Assembly (NCBI RefSeq): GCF_001553645.1
Contig: NZ_CP014231.1
Coordinates: 1,488,001 to 1,552,000, forward strand
DNA: 64,000 bases
Source: Leptotrichia sp. oral taxon 847
GTDB taxonomy: Bacteria; Fusobacteriota; Fusobacteriia; Fusobacteriales; Leptotrichiaceae
Direction of reading: 5' to 3'
The notes below the pieces were generated by a model. It searched no databases and had not been told where the DNA came from. It saw nothing but the letters and a program-made list of their open reading frames with translations. A program made the position numbers and the translations under genes. Below are positions 60,254 through 64,000 of the stretch, piece after piece (within the stretch, counting starts at the first letter, position 1; each line of letters begins with the position of its first letter).

Positions 60254-61507
60254 ATGGCAAAAGAAACATTAAATCCGTTTGAAATTGCACAAAAACAGAT
60301 TAAATCAGCTTGTGATAAATTAAATGCAGATCCAGCTGTGTATGAAATTTTAAAAAATCCTCAGAGAGTGTTGGAAGTATCATTTCCAGTAAAAATGGAC
60401 GATGGAAGTATTAAAACGTTTACAGGTTACAGATCACAGCACAATAACGCAGTAGGACCTTATAAAGGTGGACTTAGATTTCACCCAGGTGTTACAAGAG
60501 ATGAAGTAAAAGCTCTGTCTACTTGGATGACATTCAAATGCTCTGTTGCAGGAATCCCTTACGGTGGTGGAAAAGGTGGAATGGCAATAGATCCTAAAGA
60601 TTACTCAAAAGGTGAATTAGAAAGAATTTCAAAAGGGTTTGCAAAAGCAATTTCACCAGTAATCGGAGAAAAAGTGGATATCCCCGCTCCAGATGTTAAC
60701 ACTAACGGACAAATTATGTCTTGGATGGTTGAGGCTTACGAAGAAAAAGTTGGAAGATCAGCGAAAGGAATTTTCACAGGAAAACCATTAGAATTTGGAG
60801 GTTCACTGGCTAGAACTGAAGCTACTGGATACGGAGTTAACTTAAATGCCAAAAAAGCACTTAAAAAATTAGGAATTGATATAAAAGGAGCAACTTACGC
60901 AGTTCAGGGATTTGGAAATGTAGGATTTTATACAGCTTATTACGCCCACAAAGACGGAGCAAAAATCGTAGCTTTCTCAAATACCGATGTTGCAATTTAC
61001 AATGAAAATGGGATCGATATGGAAAAAGTCATCAAAGATTTTGAAGAAAATGGTCGTATCATTGAAAATAAAGGTTATGGAAAAGACATCACAAATGCCG
61101 AATTATTGGAATTGGAAGTTGATGTACTTGCACCTTGTGCACTAGAAAATCAAATTACTTCTGAAAATGCGGACAAAGTTAAAGCTAAAATTGTTGCAGA
61201 AGGAGCAAACGGACCTACTACTCCAGAAGCTGACGAAATTTTATTCAAAAAAGGAATTACAGTAATTCCTGATATACTTGCAAATTCAGGTGGAGTTGTA
61301 GTTTCATATTTTGAATGGGTACAAAACTTGCAAAGCTATTACTGGTCATTTGATGAAGTTCAACAAAAAGAAGATGCGCTATTATCAAAAGCATTTGAAG
61401 ATGTGTGGGAAATAGCTGATGAATATAAAGTAGATCTAAGAAATGCAGCTTATATGAAGAGTATTGATACAATTTCTAAAGCAATGAAAGTAAGAGGTTG
61501 GTACTAA
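60254..61507 (+). CDS. gdhA: Glutamate dehydrogenase
   Basis: A 417-residue hexameric-type dehydrogenase of the Glu/Leu/Phe/Val family. The substrate site is GGLRFHPGVTRDEV, with catalytic Lys in YGGGKGGMAIDPKDYS; the nucleotide fold is ATYAVQGFGNVGFYTAYYAH. It links glutamate and 2-oxoglutarate; glutamate catabolism is typical of Fusobacteria. AAGGAG before the ATG, with promoter and terminator of its own. Confidence 0.93.
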   Translation: MAKETLNPFEIAQKQIKSACDKLNADPAVYEILKNPQRVLEVSFPVKMDDGSIKTFTGYRSQHNNAVGPYKGGLRFHPGVTRDEVKALSTWMTFKCSVAGIPYGGGKGGMAIDPKDYSKGELERISKGFAKAISPVIGEKVDIPAPDVNTNGQIMSWMVEAYEEKVGRSAKGIFTGKPLEFGGSLARTEATGYGVNLNAKKALKKLGIDIKGATYAVQGFGNVGFYTAYYAHKDGAKIVAFSNTDVAIYNENGIDMEKVIKDFEENGRIIENKGYGKDITNAELLELEVDVLAPCALENQITSENADKVKAKIVAEGANGPTTPEADEILFKKGITVIPDILANSGGVVVSYFEWVQNLQSYYWSFDEVQQKEDALLSKAFEDVWEIADEYKVDLRNAAYMKSIDTISKAMKVRGWY

Positions 61508-61532
61508 AATCTAGTTTTTATAATTTAATAAT

Positions 61533-61570
61533 AAAAAAGGCTTATTCTTTTGTGATAAGTCTTTTTTTAG
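61533..61570 (+). terminator. Terminator after gdhA
   Basis: AAAAAGGCTTAT and ATAAGTCTTTTT pair with one G-T pair, followed by T. Confidence 0.8.
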
Positions 61571-61600
61571 AAAAATAAATTTAATTTTTATAAAAAAATT

Positions 61601-61628
61601 TTGAGAATGAGTGATAATGTTGTATAAT
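61601..61628 (+). promoter_or_regulatory. Promoter of the histidine kinase gene
   Basis: TTGAGA (61601-61606), 16 bp, then TATAAT (61623-61628). Confidence 0.6.
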
Positions 61629-61656
61629 AAGCATATCTTATAAAAAAAGGAGGAAA

Positions 61657-63330
61657 ATGAGAGTTTTTGGGAAAATAAAGTTTAAAAATAAAATATTTTT
61701 TAAACTGCTTTCTTATTTTGGTTTATCACTTCTTGTGTTTTCAATTGTAGTGGGGATTTTCTTTTATTATGTCTTTCGACAAAATACTATTTTGTTGCAT
61801 AAAAAGAATTTGGAAGAACGAGCCATAAAAATATCAGAGACTTTGTCGGATATGTGGTTTTCCCCAAGACCTAAGGAGTTTTTAAAAGACGGCGGGGGAA
61901 AAATGGAAAAGGAAAAAAGGAAGCTTCCAAAGCCTCCTGATTTTCCAAATGCAATCGGAAATTTAAATAATCAAAATTTTCAAAATGGCAATTCTCCAAA
62001 AGTAGAAGAGAGTCCTAAAATAGGTGAAAAGAAAGAAAATAATAAAAATTTACATGAGATTGACGAAGAGCAGGAAAATAGTTTTAGAATTTTTAGAAGT
62101 ATGAAAATGATTGAAAATATTGCGATGGCAGAAGTGTGGATTTTGGATGCAAAGACAAGAAATATAGTACAGGGAGAAAAGAATCAGTCAATTTCTTATT
62201 TTAAACTTCCTCCAAATGCTGAAGATACTATAAAAAAAGCATTGGATGGAAAAGTTACAACTACTGAAAATTTTAATGATTATTTGAGCGAAAATTCGAT
62301 AACCGTTGCAGTTCCCATAAAGAATGGTACAAAGATTGAAGGGGTGGTTCTCTTGCACTCTCCTATAAAATATTTGTCTCTTTCTTTGAAAAGTGGAACT
62401 TACACTCTTGTTCTAAGTATAGTCATCGCGTTGTTTTTGGCAAGTATTGCGGCAATTTGGCTGTCTGCAAGTTTTACAGATCCGCTTAATAAAATAAAAA
62501 ATACTACTTTGGAACTTGCAAAGGGGAATTATGAAATTAAAACAGACGTGAAACAGAGCGATGAAATAGGGGAATTGGCTAAAAGTATTGATATTCTTGC
62601 ACTGGAATTGGATAAGAGCTTAAAAGAGCGCAAGAGATTTGAGAGAATGAGACAAGATTTTATAGCAAATGTATCTCATGAGTTAAGAACACCAATAACT
62701 GTTATAAGAGGCTCTATAGAGGCCATTTGTGATGGAATTATAACGGATCCTGCTCAGCTTTATGAATATAACCATCAAATTTTGGCAGACAGCATTCATA
62801 TGCAAGGGTTGATAAATGATTTAATTGATTTGACGAAATTACAAAATTTGGATTTTTCAATAAGAGAAGAAAGAATAAGTCTGAATGACATTATAAATGA
62901 TGTGGTGAGAAGCATGAAACAAATTTCTGCCAAAAAAAATATAAAAATCAATTTTGAGATGGAAAATCCCAAAGAAAATTATTTATTTCGAGGAGATTAT
63001 CAAAGAATCAGGCAAATGATAATAATTGTTGTCGATAACGCAATAAAATTTTCAAAAGAAAATCAAAAAATTGATATTCTTTTGAAAACAGTTGGAAATA
63101 AATATGAATTAAAAATTGTCGATACAGGAAAAGGGATTAATTCTGAAAATATTGGAGAAATTTTTAATCGCTATCATAAGTCAGACTGTGAAGAAAACAA
63201 AAACGGAATGGGACTTGGACTTGCAATAGCAAAAGAAATAGCACAAAGACATAACATTTTAATAAATGTCGAAAGTGAACCAAATGTTAAGACAATATTT
63301 ACATTTTTTATAAAAAAATTGAAAATTTGA
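61657..63330 (+). CDS. Sensor histidine kinase without adjacent response regulator
   Basis: A 557-residue membrane kinase: TM1 (~15-37), an extracytoplasmic domain with a Pro/Asn/Lys-rich linker (~38-245), TM2 (~248-270), HAMP (~270-325), HisKA with H-box NVSHELRTPITV (~345), and an ATPase domain with VDNAIKFSK (N-box), VDTGKGI (G1) and GMGLGLAIAKE (G2). It senses an unknown envelope signal. Genes on both sides (gdhA and perR) are not response regulators, so its partner lies elsewhere. AGGAGG is only three bases before the ATG. Confidence 0.9.
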   Translation: MRVFGKIKFKNKIFFKLLSYFGLSLLVFSIVVGIFFYYVFRQNTILLHKKNLEERAIKISETLSDMWFSPRPKEFLKDGGGKMEKEKRKLPKPPDFPNAIGNLNNQNFQNGNSPKVEESPKIGEKKENNKNLHEIDEEQENSFRIFRSMKMIENIAMAEVWILDAKTRNIVQGEKNQSISYFKLPPNAEDTIKKALDGKVTTTENFNDYLSENSITVAVPIKNGTKIEGVVLLHSPIKYLSLSLKSGTYTLVLSIVIALFLASIAAIWLSASFTDPLNKIKNTTLELAKGNYEIKTDVKQSDEIGELAKSIDILALELDKSLKERKRFERMRQDFIANVSHELRTPITVIRGSIEAICDGIITDPAQLYEYNHQILADSIHMQGLINDLIDLTKLQNLDFSIREERISLNDIINDVVRSMKQISAKKNIKINFEMENPKENYLFRGDYQRIRQMIIIVVDNAIKFSKENQKIDILLKTVGNKYELKIVDTGKGINSENIGEIFNRYHKSDCEENKNGMGLGLAIAKEIAQRHNILINVESEPNVKTIFTFFIKKLKI

Positions 63331-63351
63331 GAATAAAATTAAATATATTAT

Positions 63352-63380
63352 TTGACAAATTTTCAAAAAAAGTATAAAAT
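63352..63380 (+). promoter_or_regulatory. Promoter of the PerR/Fur gene
   Basis: TTGACA (63352-63357) and TAAAAT (63375-63380), 17 bp apart; the -10 end touches the palindrome at 63379. Confidence 0.5.
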
Positions 63381-63395
63381 TGTAATAGATACAAT
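63379..63395. promoter_or_regulatory. Candidate Per/Fur box
   Basis: ATTGTAATAGATACAAT is a 17-bp inverted repeat (ATTGTA/TACAAT), similar to Per boxes, at the promoter of the Fur-family gene. It fits self-repression. Confidence 0.5.
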
Positions 63396-63470
63396 TAAGT
63401 TACCAAAATACCTTCATAAATTTAATTAAATAAAAGAATTAATTAATATAAATAAAATTAAGGAGGAAGA

Positions 63471-63887
63471 ATGCACGTAGAGAATGTAGGTGAGTATTTA
63501 AAAGGAAATGGTATAAAACCCTCTATCCAAAGAATGAAGATATTTCAATATCTGTTGGATCATCATACACATCCGACAGTTGATGATATTTTTAAAAATT
63601 TATCGTCTGAAATGCCGACTTTATCAAAGACTACAGTTTATAATACACTGAATATATTTGTGAAAAATCATATTGTTCAGGAAATTGTAATAGAAGAGAA
63701 TGAAGTCAGATATGACGTAGTAACCCAAAGTCATGGTCATTTTAAATGTAAAAGTTGTGGAGCAATTTTGGACTTTGATGCGGATTTATCAAAATTTGAT
63801 TTATCGTCATTAGGTGATGTGGAAGTAGAGGAAATGCATTTTTATCTAAAAGGCATTTGTTCTAAATGTTTAAAAAATAAAAATTAA
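63471..63887 (+). CDS. perR: Fur-family metalloregulator, PerR-like
   Basis: A 138-residue Fur-family protein. The N-terminal winged helix is GNGIKPSIQRMKIFQYLLDHHTHPTVDDIFKNLSSEMPTLSKTTVYNTLNIF. The metal domain has HGHFKCKSCG and CSKCLK, the two CxxC zinc pairs. The HGHF region and the upstream Per-like box favour PerR, the peroxide sensor; Fur is an alternative. Ferritin follows at once, as an expected target. Confidence 0.85.
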   Translation: MHVENVGEYLKGNGIKPSIQRMKIFQYLLDHHTHPTVDDIFKNLSSEMPTLSKTTVYNTLNIFVKNHIVQEIVIEENEVRYDVVTQSHGHFKCKSCGAILDFDADLSKFDLSSLGDVEVEEMHFYLKGICSKCLKNKN

Positions 63888-63912
63888 AATAAAAGATAGG
63901 AGAAAATAAATT

Positions 63913-64000
63913 ATGAAATTAAACAACGAATTAAAAGAATTATTAAATGCACAAGTAAATATGGAAATTGAGGCAGCATATCAATATAAAGCGATGTCAG
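63913..64000 (+). CDS. ftnA: Ferritin, N-terminal part (runs off the window)
   Basis: The frame begins ATG at 63913, after AGGAG, and reads MKLNNELKELLNAQVNMEIE...YQYKAMS to the window edge. This is the start of the first ferritin helix, with the ferroxidase Glu in NMEIEA. Iron storage next to PerR is common. Only 29 residues are visible. Confidence 0.75.
   Translation, partial: MKLNNELKELLNAQVNMEIEAAYQYKAMS

Overview
The window is AT-rich DNA (GC roughly 30% by eye) from a fusobacterium, most likely Leptotrichia or a close relative in Leptotrichiaceae. The basis is the combination of Gram-negative envelope genes (LpxK, RseP, TolC/RND efflux, OmpA-like beta-barrels) with genes and gene orders usual in Firmicutes (WhiA, SepF, RqcH, YqeK, and a PASTA protein followed by RsgA and Rpe). 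UGA reads as a stop, and Shine-Dalgarno signals (GGAG/AGGAGG) precede most genes. No tool was run; calls rest on motifs, reading frames and spacing.

Layout. 1-6166: end of a phosphohexomutase, DNA polymerase III delta', a HAD phosphatase, two divergent outer-membrane barrel genes, an unknown secreted protein, and Ogt. 6197-6662: first of four copies of a ~470-bp non-coding repeat. 6778-12454: rarA, then a minus-strand islet (two paralogous membrane coiled-coil proteins, an SH3 protein, a PD-(D/E)XK nuclease) bounded by a second broken copy of the rarA 3' end, then an MliC-like lysozyme inhibitor. 12646-17274: tRNA-Arg(TCG), phosphoglucomutase, hemW, yggS, sepF. 18307-27806: MORN protein, whiA-lpxK-unknown-serS, GH25 lysozyme, fba, pyrG-yqeK. 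28557-40330: rseP, a TetR-TolC-adaptor-RND-PG0541 efflux operon, an ABC pair, a PpiD-like chaperone. 40649-53093 (minus): rqcH, sppA, pgeF, lipoprotein, ispA, xseB, rsmD, unknown, trmN6, then the operon PASTA-rsgA-rpe-MarR/FeoA. 53324-56734: three tandem SIMPL genes. 56860-64000: trehalose genes treC and treB (treB frameshifted), gdhA, an orphan histidine kinase, a PerR/Fur regulator and the start of ferritin.

How the genes work together. Trehalose would enter as trehalose-6-phosphate through TreB and be split by TreC; the phosphoglucomutase and aldolase serve the same carbon flow. The TetR protein should control the efflux operon through a palindrome at its own promoter, and a matching palindrome lies in the promoter of the outer-membrane barrel gene at 3788. 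PerR and ferritin form an iron/peroxide pair.

Most notable: (1) a MITE-like element, four full copies each flanked by a 10-bp target duplication, plus three decayed remnants; (2) an accessory nuclease islet bracketed by a duplicated rarA 3' end, with an 18-bp A/T tract in front of its operon; (3) rsgA, whose best-supported start codon is AUA; (4) a PASTA protein without a kinase domain at the place of PrkC; (5) a MarR-FeoA fusion; (6) the shared TGAC-N6-GTCA operator. No CRISPR array, rRNA operon or intact transposase gene was seen.
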